Shown in pieces: positions 1 to 8,193 of a stretch of DNA of 64,000 bases. The DNA comes from CAYYYG01 sp964490875. Lineage in GTDB: Bacteria; Patescibacteriota; Microgenomatia; UBA1406; GWC2-37-13. The notes beneath the pieces are model-generated. The model saw only the letters and a list, made by a program, of their open reading frames with translations, ran no database searches and was not told where the DNA came from. Where the stretch lies: NCBI GenBank assembly GCA_964490875.1, contig CAZBEF010000001.1:186001-250000 (forward strand), in the 5' to 3' direction. Position numbers and translations under genes: made by a program. Every line of letters starts with the position of its first letter. Within the stretch, counting starts at the first letter, position 1.

Positions 1-758
1 CGCCTATTCATAATAGTGAAAATAAAATCATTGCAGCTGCTTCGATAATCAACGATATCACTGCTCAAAAAGAGATGGAACAAAGAAAAGATGACTTTGT
101 GAATATTGCATCGCATGAATTAAAAACGCCTATCACAAGCATGAAGCTGTATGTTGATTCTTTAATCAGTAGAATTAAAACATATAACGATGAACGTTCT
201 CTCAAAACTGTTGGTAATATAAAAAACCAGATAGAAAAACTTCAGAAACTGGTGAATGACTTGCTCGATGTTTCACGATTGCAGACGGGAAAACTTGTTT
301 TCACCAAAGAAGAGTTTAGAATCGACACCTTAATCGAAGAAATAATTGATGTCTTGCAAGATTCAGCGGTAGACAAAAAAATAATTTTCACAAAAAAACT
401 TCCATTGGTAGTACTTGCAGATCGATTCAGGATTTATCAAGTAATCACAAATCTTATTACCAATGCCATAAAATTTTCCAATCAGGGAGAACGTATTATA
501 GTCACTCTTCAGAAACAAGATAATAAAGCGGTTGTCAGCATTCAGGATTTTGGAATCGGAATTGCTAAAGAACAGCAGAAAAAAATATTCGAACGATTGT
601 ACCAAGTGAATGATGAAAAAGTAAAAACATTTCCGGGTTTCGGAATGGGACTATATATTTCAAAAGAAATAATAAAAAAGAACAAGGGAAGTATCTGGGT
701 TGAAAGCGACTTGGGAAAAGGAGCTACATTTTATTTCAGTCTTCCAATACAAAAGTAG
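1..758 (+). CDS. Sensor histidine kinase, C-terminal part (5' end outside window)
   Basis: The reading frame is open from base 3, so the gene starts upstream of the window. The first visible residues (IINDITAQKEMEQRKDD) look like the end of a PAS/PAC sensor domain. A HisKA dimerisation domain follows, with the phosphoacceptor His in NIASHELKTPITS, then a HATPase_c domain with an N box (NLITNAIKFSN), a G1 box (DFGIGI) and a G2 box (GFGMGLYIS). It would autophosphorylate and pass phosphate to a response regulator, very probably the receiver protein encoded 14 bases downstream. The signal sensed is not visible. Confidence 0.93.
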   Translation, partial: PIHNSENKIIAAASIINDITAQKEMEQRKDDFVNIASHELKTPITSMKLYVDSLISRIKTYNDERSLKTVGNIKNQIEKLQKLVNDLLDVSRLQTGKLVFTKEEFRIDTLIEEIIDVLQDSAVDKKIIFTKKLPLVVLADRFRIYQVITNLITNAIKFSNQGERIIVTLQKQDNKAVVSIQDFGIGIAKEQQKKIFERLYQVNDEKVKTFPGFGMGLYISKEIIKKNKGSIWVESDLGKGATFYFSLPIQK

Positions 759-772
759 TAGAATAGTATTCT

Positions 773-1132
773 ATGGATAAAAAAATCCTTGTCATTGATG
801 ATGATGAAAGTATATTGGATGCCGTTTCCATGATTCTTGAAGATGAAGGATATAAAGTGGAGACAATTTTTAAAGGCGAAGAAGCATTCCGAAAGGTTAA
901 CACATTCCGCCCCGATGCAATCATTTTAGATGTCTTACTTTCTGGGAAAGATGGCCGCGAAATATGTAAAGATCTGAAAAGCGATACCGACACACAAACG
1001 ATTCCCATCATTATGATATCTGCTCATCCAAATGCTGAAAAATCAATTCGCTCCTGCGGGGCTGATGCTTTCTTAGCAAAACCATTTAATACCGAAGAAC
1101 TTTTGGAGGCAATCTCCCAATCTTTCTCTTAA
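773..1132 (+). CDS. Stand-alone response regulator receiver (CheY-like)
   Basis: A single receiver domain of 119 residues with no output domain. The acidic pocket is in ILVIDDDES, the phosphoacceptor Asp is in AIILDVLL, and the conserved Lys is in LAKPFN. It directly follows the histidine kinase and is probably its phosphorylation partner. With no DNA-binding domain it must act through protein contacts or as a relay to another regulator. The bases TAGTAT just before the start could be a -10 box, but co-transcription with the kinase is more likely. Confidence 0.93.
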   Translation: MDKKILVIDDDESILDAVSMILEDEGYKVETIFKGEEAFRKVNTFRPDAIILDVLLSGKDGREICKDLKSDTDTQTIPIIMISAHPNAEKSIRSCGADAFLAKPFNTEELLEAISQSFS

Positions 1133-1199
1133 CCTGGTGATTGTGGTTGATCTAAGGACCTATTCCCGATATAATATTCCTATAGCAATTACCTAAAAA

Positions 1200-1754
1200 A
1201 TGAATATTTATTTCACTGCTTCGCTCGGAGCAAAAAAACAGTACATAAACAACTATAAAGCAATAGTGAAGTACCTAGAAAGTAAACATCATAAGGTTGT
1301 TTCCGAACATATCTTTAATGCTACAGAAGAAAGCGTAAGGCTTATGAAGAAAGAAGACCGCGTGGCATTTCACCATAGAGTTGAAAACTGGATCAAAAAC
1401 AGCAATTTTATTATCGCAGAAACATCGTACCCCAGTGTCAGTGTAGGCTATGAAATAGCGCTCGCTCTTCGGATGGCAAAACCTGTTCTTGTCATGTTCA
1501 GTGAAGGAGATCCTCCATCGTTACTCGCGTATCATACCTATGACAGACTCTATACAGAAAAATATTCAATCGATTCAATTGGTTCCGTTATTAACGACTT
1601 TATACTGTATATCGAAGGAAAACACGACACCCGTTTCACCTTTTTTCTTCCCGAAGAATTGAACGCATACCTCGAGATTACGGCAAAGAAAAACAAACAA
1701 ACCAAATCAATGTATCTTCGCCGACTTATCGAAACAGATATGGAAAAAAGCTAA
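1200..1754 (+). CDS. Nucleoside 2-deoxyribosyltransferase-like protein with ribbon-helix-helix-like tail
   Basis: Residues 1-135 resemble the nucleoside 2-deoxyribosyltransferase/DNPH1 fold: a starting beta strand (MNIYFTASL), then the segment SVSVGYEIALALRMAKPVLVM, which matches the family's S-x-G-x-G-x-E nucleotide-binding region with a Glu that could be the nucleophile. Residues about 145-184 (FTFFLPEELNAYLEITAKK...) look like a ribbon-helix-helix module as in CopG/Arc antitoxins. The pairing of a nucleotide-cleaving domain with a DNA-binding or dimerisation tail is unusual. A TATAAT lies about 20 bases upstream of the start. Substrate and reaction are unknown; NDT-like folds also cleave NAD or modified nucleotides. 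Confidence 0.65.
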   Translation: MNIYFTASLGAKKQYINNYKAIVKYLESKHHKVVSEHIFNATEESVRLMKKEDRVAFHHRVENWIKNSNFIIAETSYPSVSVGYEIALALRMAKPVLVMFSEGDPPSLLAYHTYDRLYTEKYSIDSIGSVINDFILYIEGKHDTRFTFFLPEELNAYLEITAKKNKQTKSMYLRRLIETDMEKS

Positions 1755-1763
1755 TTCTTCTGC

Positions 1764-2213
1764 TTACTTATAATATGATTTTATCTGGAACAATATATAG
1801 AATCCGATAAGGGCGCTTATGATCGCTGATAAAATTTGAAGAGAAATAATTGCGCCGACTATACTCACCACTTCACTCCAGAATGAAAGATTCCATCCAT
1901 TAATTTTTCTAGCCTGCAAACCAGGATATGCAGCAAGCATGAGTGCTGATGATGCGATTAATGTAATGGCTGAAATAAATCCGCCTCCATAAGAAGATGC
2001 CACTTTAGCACCGCCCAACAAAGCAAACGGAGCAAATACCGATAACAAACCAAGACCTGCAATACCTGAAAGCAGTCCCAGCACTCCAAAGACCAAACTT
2101 AAAATAGGTGCAATTTTCACCAGAACTTCCCGAATATTTTTTGGAAGCGCAGGTGCTTTCTCAAAATAACTTTCAATCATCTCAATAATGCTGCCTTCGG
2201 AATTTTTTTTCAT
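1764..2213 (-). CDS. Small polytopic membrane protein of unknown function
   Basis: 149 residues. A short polar N-terminus (about 30 residues) is followed by four hydrophobic segments rich in Gly and Ala, at roughly 30-55, 58-75, 78-98 and 112-145. No catalytic motif is visible. I recognise the general type as common in CPR genomes but cannot name a family. It converges on the deoxyribosyltransferase-like gene, with 9 bases between the stops. Confidence 0.75.
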   Translation of the reverse strand: MKKNSEGSIIEMIESYFEKAPALPKNIREVLVKIAPILSLVFGVLGLLSGIAGLGLLSVFAPFALLGGAKVASSYGGGFISAITLIASSALMLAAYPGLQARKINGWNLSFWSEVVSIVGAIISLQILSAIISALIGFYILFQIKSYYK

Positions 2214-2319
2214 ATATGTAATGTAATTAATAAAAAGTAATTAATGTAATTATTTCTGAATATTCTACCAAATGCAATAGCGAATGTGACGGCCAATACA
2301 TGTAAACAATTAGAATGTA

Positions 2320-2348
2320 TTGATATCTTCTTAAAAAACTCTTACACA
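2320..2348 (+). promoter_or_regulatory. Possible promoter of the small surface-protein gene
   Basis: TTGATA (2320-2325) and TACACA (2343-2348) are separated by 17 bases, a plausible sigma70-type pair. This would give a leader of about 90 bases ending in an unusually complete Shine-Dalgarno sequence, AAAGGAGGTGA at 2428-2438, 6 bases before the ATG. The rest of the 2214-2444 gap holds AT-rich taattaat repeats (2228-2253) and no gene that I can see. Confidence 0.35.
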
Positions 2349-2444
2349 CTACACTCCGGAACCTTAATAGAAATCAATAGTATGAAGGAAATCATTAAGC
2401 ATAGAAGTATCTATGAAGATTTTTTAGAAAGGAGGTGAATATAT

Positions 2445-2810
2445 ATGAATAAGATAATTTCAATCGCATTGTCAGTAGCATTAACTGCCGCAATAGTTTT
2501 CCTGCCAGTCAAAAGCCATGCACAGGCGACTCAGGATCAGGGAGGAAGCACGTATTCTAATCCGGGTTCAACAACCAATGGGGGGAATAATTCTCCAGGA
2601 ACGACAACTGATTCAACACAAACTAATGATAATGGGTTTAATTTGTGGTGGCTTCTGCCCTTGATTGCGTTGCCGCTTTTGTATCTGGCTTTCCGGCAAG
2701 GAAATCGGGACGAGGAAACTCATACCTACGATACACGAAGTTCAATGGCAGGCGCAAAAGGTGGAAGATCAAGAAGCAATAATGACAGAGATGACGAAGA
2801 CGCTTTGTAA
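2445..2810 (+). CDS. Small exported protein with one C-terminal membrane anchor
   Basis: 121 residues: a signal peptide with a likely AxA cleavage site (KSHAQA) at about residue 27, a low-complexity Gly/Ser/Thr/Asn linker (30-65), a hydrophobic segment (LWWLLPLIALPLLYLAF, about 67-85), then a charged Arg/Asp-rich tail. The layout suggests a linker displayed outside the membrane and a short cytoplasmic tail. No family is recognised. It has one of only two textbook full-length SD sequences before an ATG in the window, which suggests high expression. An intrinsic terminator follows at once. Confidence 0.8.
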   Translation: MNKIISIALSVALTAAIVFLPVKSHAQATQDQGGSTYSNPGSTTNGGNNSPGTTTDSTQTNDNGFNLWWLLPLIALPLLYLAFRQGNRDEETHTYDTRSSMAGAKGGRSRSNNDRDDEDAL

Positions 2811-2829
2811 CAAGCATTACAGAAAACAT

Positions 2830-2880
2830 AAAACGGTGCTGCTCTATAGAAATCTCTATGGGAACCAGCGCCGTTTTTTT
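2830..2880 (+). terminator. Intrinsic terminator after the small surface-protein gene
   Basis: The arms AAAACGGTGCTG (2830-2841) and CAGCGCCGTTTT (2866-2877) pair over 12 bases with one G-T wobble, and the 3' arm runs into T(7). It ends exactly at the stop of the convergent gene, so it may also act for the opposite strand, where the stem begins with A residues and ends in a T run. Confidence 0.85.
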
Positions 2881-3079
2881 ATTTTGATACTTTCCACTTC
2901 CATGCAATTAATCCTGCAGCAACCAGGAACATAACTCCCATGATTCTATGAATTGTATGATTAAACAATCCAAACTGTTCATGATTCAACGGCAGTGGGT
3001 ATGTATGATCGATAAGCCAGTATAAACCAAGCAGTATCAATACGATGACAATAGTGTTTTTAATAAGAATCACCTCCAA
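2879..3079 (-). CDS. Small two-helix membrane protein, start codon uncertain (TTG at 3079 or ATT at 3064)
   Basis: 66 residues from a TTG start, with two hydrophobic helices (about 8-22 and 47-61). It lies 1 base after the MFS transporter stop on the same strand, so the two are surely co-transcribed. The TTG lies inside a strong SD (GGAGGTGA), which normally sits upstream of a start; the codon at the right distance (5 bases) is ATT at 3064-3062, giving (M)KNTIVIVLILLGLYW, a natural membrane-protein N-terminus. ATT starts are rare (infC is the known case). Function unknown; it may be an accessory subunit of the transporter. Confidence 0.6.
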   Translation of the reverse strand: MEVILIKNTIVIVLILLGLYWLIDHTYPLPLNHEQFGLFNHTIHRIMGVMFLVAAGLIAWKWKVSK

Positions 3080-3080
3080 A

Positions 3081-4262
3081 CTAGGGAACTATTTTTTTCT
3101 TCGGCAAATGTGCAAATATTTCAAACGACAGGAAAAAGCATACAATAATAAGTATACTCGCTCCGATAAAAGGAGCGCGCACAGAAAATGTTGCTGCAAT
3201 GCCGGCAAGTATTGGGCCAACTATCTGCCCAATACTCATGTAAGAAGCGTTTAAGCCCTGCATTTCTCCTTGTTCTTTAACATCTGTTTCTTCGGACAAT
3301 ATAGTCTGCGATAACGGCTGAATAAATGAGTTAACCAGCCCGAGCGCAATGTTGGCAATAACGAATTCGGTTATGGAGCGCGTAAAAAACATGGCCACAA
3401 AGACAATGGCAATCCAAACAAGCGAACCGATAAATGTACTTTTCACGCCAAATAGTTTAGTTACTTTTGCCATTGTAAATAATTGTGATATGAGTCCAAG
3501 TACTCCAAACACGGTAAACACTATAGATATCTGGTTAGCCGTCATATGGAACGATTTCACCGAAGCAGATTGGAAACCATAAATAAACATGGAAAAAGCA
3601 GTGAAATATACCAAAGTCAAAAGGAGAGTCGCCCCAACAGTTTTATTGGTTAAAGCATGCAATAGTTTTCCAAAATCAAACAATTTATCATGCTTAATTT
3701 GACCGATATGTTTATTTGTCTCAGGGAGAAATATTGCAGTCATCACAACAGCAACGATAGATATTACGGCAGCAATTATAAATGGAACAGCCGGATTGAT
3801 ACCAACCGTTAATGCGGAAACAGCGGGACCGAAAATAAATCCAAAGCCAAACGAAGCGCCAATAATGCCGAATCCTTTGGCTCTATCTTCGGGTTTTGTA
3901 GTATCGGTAATTACCGCCGAAGCGACAGGAACATTACCTGCTGTTATGCCGTCCAGCGCTCGGGCGATAAACAGGAAAATGGCATTCGGTGCAAAGGCCA
4001 TCAGAAGAAATGACAAAGCAGTTCCGCTAATCGAAATGATCAAAAGCGGTTTTCTTCCGTATTTATCGGAAAGTCTTCCAATTATCGGTGTTGAAATAAA
4101 TTGGCACAGAGAAAATGTCGCAAATAAAAGACCATTCTGAAAATCAGACAGTCCGTACCGCTGTGAATATGAATACAGAATCGGAATTATGATTCCATAT
4201 CCGAGTGCATTCACAATGGCGATCAAGGCGATTATTAATAGGTTGCGATTTTGTTTAAACAT
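3081..4262 (-). CDS. Major facilitator superfamily drug exporter (DHA1/TetA-like)
   Basis: 393 residues with 12 predicted membrane helices. The loop 2-3 signature GRLSDKYGRKPLL is the MFS motif A, and the helix-5 segment GASFGFGFIFGPAVSAL matches antiporter motif C, which marks proton-coupled exporters such as TetA. It probably expels a small toxic compound; the substrate cannot be read. It is coupled to the small membrane protein downstream, and is transcribed divergently from the CPBP protease gene, with about 158 bases of AT-rich sequence between them that must hold both promoters. Confidence 0.92.
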   Translation of the reverse strand: MFKQNRNLLIIALIAIVNALGYGIIIPILYSYSQRYGLSDFQNGLLFATFSLCQFISTPIIGRLSDKYGRKPLLIISISGTALSFLLMAFAPNAIFLFIARALDGITAGNVPVASAVITDTTKPEDRAKGFGIIGASFGFGFIFGPAVSALTVGINPAVPFIIAAVISIVAVVMTAIFLPETNKHIGQIKHDKLFDFGKLLHALTNKTVGATLLLTLVYFTAFSMFIYGFQSASVKSFHMTANQISIVFTVFGVLGLISQLFTMAKVTKLFGVKSTFIGSLVWIAIVFVAMFFTRSITEFVIANIALGLVNSFIQPLSQTILSEETDVKEQGEMQGLNASYMSIGQIVGPILAGIAATFSVRAPFIGASILIIVCFFLSFEIFAHLPKKKIVP

Positions 4263-4420
4263 ATTGTTATAACAACTTAAAATACATTCAGACGAAGATT
4301 ATATTATACATGCAGAACTTGTGTCACAAGGAGTAAAAATACTATATTTTAATCTCCAAAATTAAAGTGATACGCATCATTGCTCCGGATACGATCAGGA
4401 GATAGTATATCATTACTTAT

Positions 4421-5290
4421 ATGAGTACTCTATCAGACATGAATAAAAAAGGAATTCTTTGGTTTTTGCTTCTCACATTTGGCTCTACATATCTTGTTGA
4501 ATTAATGTTGTTTTTAAAAGGTTATTCATTTATCGGCGCTCCGGACATTTTTGTGCAGCTTACTATTGCAGTCGCTATGTTTTTCCCCGGTATTTCCGCA
4601 TTTATTGTCCGCAAATTTATTACAAAAGAAGGATTTAAAGACGCGGGAATGATTAAAGGACAATTTAAATATTATCTGCACATATATTTATTAATTCCAG
4701 TTTTGTTTATCTTCATTTATGGTCTCACGGCGGTGTTCATTCAGCATCCCGACTTTACCCTTCAGACTTTTATGAAACAGTACGGCATAACTAAACTAGC
4801 CGCTCCTCCGTCTGCCTTTATTTTTGGAATTATTATTGCTTCATTCACCTTTGCTCCTTTTTTGAATTCTATTCCCGCATTTGGTGAAGAATATGGCTGG
4901 CGGGGATATTTGCTGCCGAAACTTCTGCCACTGGGAAAAAAGAAGGCATTGGTATTAACTGGATTAATCTGGGGATTATGGCATGCACCGATAATTTTGA
5001 TGGGATATAAATATGGGCAATATGGCTGGCAGGGTGTTATCTTTTTTTCGGTGCTGTTAATTTTTATCGGCATCTATGTCGGTTATATCCGTCTTGCATC
5101 AGGAAGTGTTATCGCGGCATCATTTGCACATGGAGTATTAAATGCTCAGGCATACGGAATATGGACGGTGATTTTTCCAAATGTAAATCCGCTACTAGGA
5201 GGTTTCTCCGGCATAACAGGGATTGTTGTGTTTATGGTACTGGGAATATGCATACTAAAGAAATTACCTCGATTAAAATCTGCAGTTTAA
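4421..5290 (+). CDS. CPBP-family intramembrane glutamic endopeptidase
   Basis: 289 residues, about 8 membrane helices. The three hallmarks of the CPBP (Rce1/Abi) family are present: EEYGWRG (motif 1, EExxxR), WGLWHAP (motif 2, FxxxH-like) and HGVLNA (motif 3). Family members cleave membrane proteins or peptides and are linked to bacteriocin self-immunity and prenyl-protein processing. Its neighbours do not reveal the substrate. The gene begins MSTLSDMNKK; the second Met would serve equally well. Confidence 0.92.
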   Translation: MSTLSDMNKKGILWFLLLTFGSTYLVELMLFLKGYSFIGAPDIFVQLTIAVAMFFPGISAFIVRKFITKEGFKDAGMIKGQFKYYLHIYLLIPVLFIFIYGLTAVFIQHPDFTLQTFMKQYGITKLAAPPSAFIFGIIIASFTFAPFLNSIPAFGEEYGWRGYLLPKLLPLGKKKALVLTGLIWGLWHAPIILMGYKYGQYGWQGVIFFSVLLIFIGIYVGYIRLASGSVIAASFAHGVLNAQAYGIWTVIFPNVNPLLGGFSGITGIVVFMVLGICILKKLPRLKSAV

Positions 5291-5301
5291 CTAATTGAAT
5301 A

Positions 5302-6102
5302 TTATTGAAGCTTTTCAACAGCAAAATCGATAATGTTTTTTGAACCGGCAAGAATTTGATAGGTGGTGTTTGGAGTAAACGGCATATTGCCAATATCTTC
5401 TCCCTTATGATTTACGGTTATTCCTCCAGCTCCTTTTATAAGTGAATAAATAGCTCCGATCTCCTCTGGCCGCATACAGACTCCGCCTAAACCCGCAGCA
5501 ATATTCGACAAAACATACGACAAATTTCCGATTGTCGAGCCGATATTGCGTATAAAAAGCTGCTGCGCCAATGGTCGATACAGTTCATATCCTTCTTTAT
5601 AATAGAGATCAAGAAATATCGGTGTTGATTTACTGGGGATCCAATCATTTTTCAAAAGGACAGCATTTCCCTGTTTATCAGTAGTCTTCCCTTCTTCGTA
5701 AATCCATAGTAAATCTTTTGTGTATTCAATCGCGCCTGAGGCAATAACATCATTCAATTTCGGCTGAAGCCCTTTATACACAGCAATCAGCAGTCCGTAG
5801 GGAAATATATTCTTTCCAATTTTGTAGTTGGTGCTTCCATCCAGCGGATCAAACGCAATGAAATATTCCGGATTCGGGTGAAATTTAATCTCGCCAACTT
5901 CTTCCGAGAAAATATTGGCGGGAATATTATTTTTTTTGATGTAGTCTATTAGCGCTTCTTCTACTGTTACATCCATCCCGATCGTTTTATCGCCTTTAAC
6001 ATTTATTGTTCCGACCTCGGTGGTTAATGAGGGATTGCTGCTCACGAGTTGTTTCCCCAAAAGAAGCATTTGGCGAATATGTTCGGCGATTGAGGTAGTC
6101 AT
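5302..6102 (-). CDS. Inositol monophosphatase/fructose-1,6-bisphosphatase-like phosphatase
   Basis: 266 residues of the lithium-sensitive phosphatase fold. The first metal site is in SEEVGEI (Glu) and the signature FDPLDGSTNYK carries the next ligands. The C-terminal WDxA metal motif of true IMPases is not obvious; the corresponding region reads MRPEEIGAIYSLIKGAGG, with Glu-Glu. FBPase or another sugar-phosphate phosphatase is therefore possible, and the DGSTN spelling also fits FBPase class I/SBPase-type enzymes. A -10 box TATAAT ends 9 bases before the ATG, so the mRNA is probably leaderless. Confidence 0.85.
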   Translation of the reverse strand: MTTSIAEHIRQMLLLGKQLVSSNPSLTTEVGTINVKGDKTIGMDVTVEEALIDYIKKNNIPANIFSEEVGEIKFHPNPEYFIAFDPLDGSTNYKIGKNIFPYGLLIAVYKGLQPKLNDVIASGAIEYTKDLLWIYEEGKTTDKQGNAVLLKNDWIPSKSTPIFLDLYYKEGYELYRPLAQQLFIRNIGSTIGNLSYVLSNIAAGLGGVCMRPEEIGAIYSLIKGAGGITVNHKGEDIGNMPFTPNTTYQILAGSKNIIDFAVEKLQ

Positions 6103-6137
6103 ATCAGACTCATTATATCAGAAATCATCAATAAAAA

Positions 6138-6608
6138 TTAGTTGAGGATCAGAATAAAAAAGTTCAGAATCGTGGCGAAACTTACCCACAACAAATAGGG
6201 GATAAGCAGGTATGCGGCGGGTTTGGAAAGTCTATAAAACTTCAATATTGTCAGAACAATAAAGATCCACAAAACTACGATATCTATTAAGCCAAGCAGA
6301 GGATTCCGTAAACCGAAAAACAGAAACGTCCAGATGAAATTTAAAAAAAGCTGAATTCCGAAGTACGTTATCGCTTCATTTACTTTTTTTTTCTTCAACC
6401 CTTTCTGCCAAATAATAAATGCTGAAATCCCCATTAATAAATAGAGAGTTGTCCAGACCGGACCAAAAATCCAGTTCGGTGGAGAAAAGAAGGGTTTATT
6501 AAGAGTTCTATACCAAGTGGGAATTGCAGAAATGGTAAAAGGCGTGCTTACAATACCGACAAGTTCACATCCAATAATGGCTAACGCAAGTTGAGAATAT
6601 TTCTTCAT
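6138..6608 (-). CDS. TspO/MBR family membrane protein
   Basis: 156 residues from the ATG at 6608, the usual TspO length; an upstream ATG at 6665 would add 19 polar residues and is less likely. Five hydrophobic helices; family residues include the segment WYRTLNKPFFSPPNWIFGPVW and a Trp/Asn/Pro-rich loop. TspO proteins bind porphyrins, haem or sterol-like ligands in the membrane and are linked to stress responses. TATAGT/TATAAG lies just before the start codon, consistent with a leaderless message. Sits on the minus strand between the IMPase and PhnB-like genes. Confidence 0.92.
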   Translation of the reverse strand: MKKYSQLALAIIGCELVGIVSTPFTISAIPTWYRTLNKPFFSPPNWIFGPVWTTLYLLMGISAFIIWQKGLKKKKVNEAITYFGIQLFLNFIWTFLFFGLRNPLLGLIDIVVLWIFIVLTILKFYRLSKPAAYLLIPYLLWVSFATILNFFILILN

Positions 6609-6682
6609 TAATCTTATACTATACAATTTCAGATTATTTGTGAAGTTGAATTTTTTTTGTCTCAATTTGCCTAAGAATTCTA

Positions 6683-7579
6683 TTATTGGATAGCTTCTTT
6701 GAGTTTGGCGATATCAAGCTTTTTCATCGGAAGAAATGCCTGGGTAATTTTATCAATCTTTTTCTGATCACCGCTTTGCATAACTTCTTCAATTATTTTC
6801 GGCGAAACCTGCCAGGAAACTCCAAATTTATCCTTTAACCAGCCGCAGACTTCGGCCTTTGGATCGGCAGACAGTTTTTCCCAGAAATAATCCAATTCTT
6901 CCTGTGTATCAACGCCGATGATAAATGAAATTGCTTCACTAAATCCAAACTTATGATCATATGCAGAATCCATCGCACCAAATTCCTGGCCAGCAAGGAT
7001 AAACGAAGCATACTTTATTGTTCCTTCTTTATCCGGTTCTTCGCCTTTTCCGTAGCGCATTCTCACATCAAATCGAGAAGGGGGGAGATCTTTTCTTCCT
7101 GAGAATGTTGAGGTATACAGTTTTAGTGCTTCTTCCGTCTTACCCGCATTAGGACCGACAAACATGATTACAGGAACAATTGTCTGGGTGAATGGCTGAT
7201 CGCCGGCATGAATGATCTGCCAGGACAGTCCGTATTTATCCTGCAGCCATCCGTACCGCTTACTGAATGGATACTCACCAAGTTCCATAAGTACGGTGCC
7301 GTCTTTGGAAAGTTTTTCCCATAATCTATCTACTTCTTCCACCGTCTTGCATTTAATATGAAATGAAACGGCCGGAGTAAATTTAAACAACGGCCCGCCG
7401 TCTATAGCCATAAATGTATAGCCGTCAAGGTCGAACGTAACTACATCACAGTCGCCCGATGGCGTATTATGCAGTGTTACACTATTGGTTATTTTTGAGT
7501 TTGGGAGTAACGACGTATATAACTCAGCTGCTTCCTTTGCCTGTTTGTCATACCACAAATGGGGAATAATTTTCTGCAT
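6683..7579 (-). CDS. PhnB-like VOC-fold protein with two tandem domains
   Basis: 298 residues. Two copies of the PhnB/3-dmu-9_3-mt type vicinal-oxygen-chelate domain: residues 1-130 (begins MQKIIPHLWYDKQAKEAAELY, with a middle FDLDGYTFMAIDGGP) and about 140-275 (VPVIMFVGPNAGKTEEALKLY, then FILAGQEFGAMDS). Both halves end with the typical GWLQDKYGLSWQI / GWLKDKFGVSWQV segment. The proteins are known as stress-induced or resistance-associated; no reaction is established for this subgroup. Part of a minus-strand run with the RibD-C and AHSA1 genes. Confidence 0.9.
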   Translation of the reverse strand: MQKIIPHLWYDKQAKEAAELYTSLLPNSKITNSVTLHNTPSGDCDVVTFDLDGYTFMAIDGGPLFKFTPAVSFHIKCKTVEEVDRLWEKLSKDGTVLMELGEYPFSKRYGWLQDKYGLSWQIIHAGDQPFTQTIVPVIMFVGPNAGKTEEALKLYTSTFSGRKDLPPSRFDVRMRYGKGEEPDKEGTIKYASFILAGQEFGAMDSAYDHKFGFSEAISFIIGVDTQEELDYFWEKLSADPKAEVCGWLKDKFGVSWQVSPKIIEEVMQSGDQKKIDKITQAFLPMKKLDIAKLKEAIQ

Positions 7580-7596
7580 TGAAGTAAATTAAATTT

Positions 7597-8193
7597 TTAA
7601 AACGATCCGGTTTTTACATCGCCCGCGCGTATATAGTTTGCGAATATCACGCCGGTGGGAGAGATTTTAGTCTCAGTTAAAGTAAACGCCGCTGGAATCG
7701 CGCCGTCCTGGAATAATCGTTTTCCTTTTCCAAGAGTTACTGGAAAAATTTTCAGCCAGAATTCATCCACTAAGTCGTTCTTCAATAACGTCTGAATCAT
7801 ATTTCCCGAGCCGTGAACTTGAATTGGAGGACCTTCGCCTTTTTTGATTTTTTTTATTTCTTTCACAACATCGCCCTTTAAAATCACAGAATTCTGCCAG
7901 TCGGAAGAAGACAATGTGTTTGAGACAACATACTTTGTCATTTTATTTATTCCCGGCCATTGATCTTCATGCTGCGGCCAATATGAAGCGAAGATATCAA
8001 AAGTTTTTCTGCCCAATAGCAAACTAAATGGTGCTTGCATCTGCTCGGCCATTATTTTTCCGGCAAAATCATCGAAGTATGGGTGCACCCATCCGCCGAA
8101 TTTAAAATCGCCGCTCGTATCTTCCTGCGGTCCGCCGGGGGCTTGCATAACGCCATCTAAAGAAAGAAACGTAAGAACTATAATTTTTCTCAT
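7597..8193 (-). CDS. RibD C-terminal/dihydrofolate reductase-like protein
   Basis: 198 residues from the ATG at 8193, starting MRKIIVLTFLSLDGVMQAPGG, the hallmark start of the stand-alone RibD_C family. That ATG overlaps the stop of the upstream gene (ATGA), which supports it over the longer frame. A dinucleotide-binding-like PIQVHGSGNMIQTLL follows at about residue 125. Family members are predicted NADPH-dependent reductases of unknown substrate. Co-transcribed with the AHSA1 gene. Confidence 0.9.
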   Translation of the reverse strand: MRKIIVLTFLSLDGVMQAPGGPQEDTSGDFKFGGWVHPYFDDFAGKIMAEQMQAPFSLLLGRKTFDIFASYWPQHEDQWPGINKMTKYVVSNTLSSSDWQNSVILKGDVVKEIKKIKKGEGPPIQVHGSGNMIQTLLKNDLVDEFWLKIFPVTLGKGKRLFQDGAIPAAFTLTETKISPTGVIFANYIRAGDVKTGSF

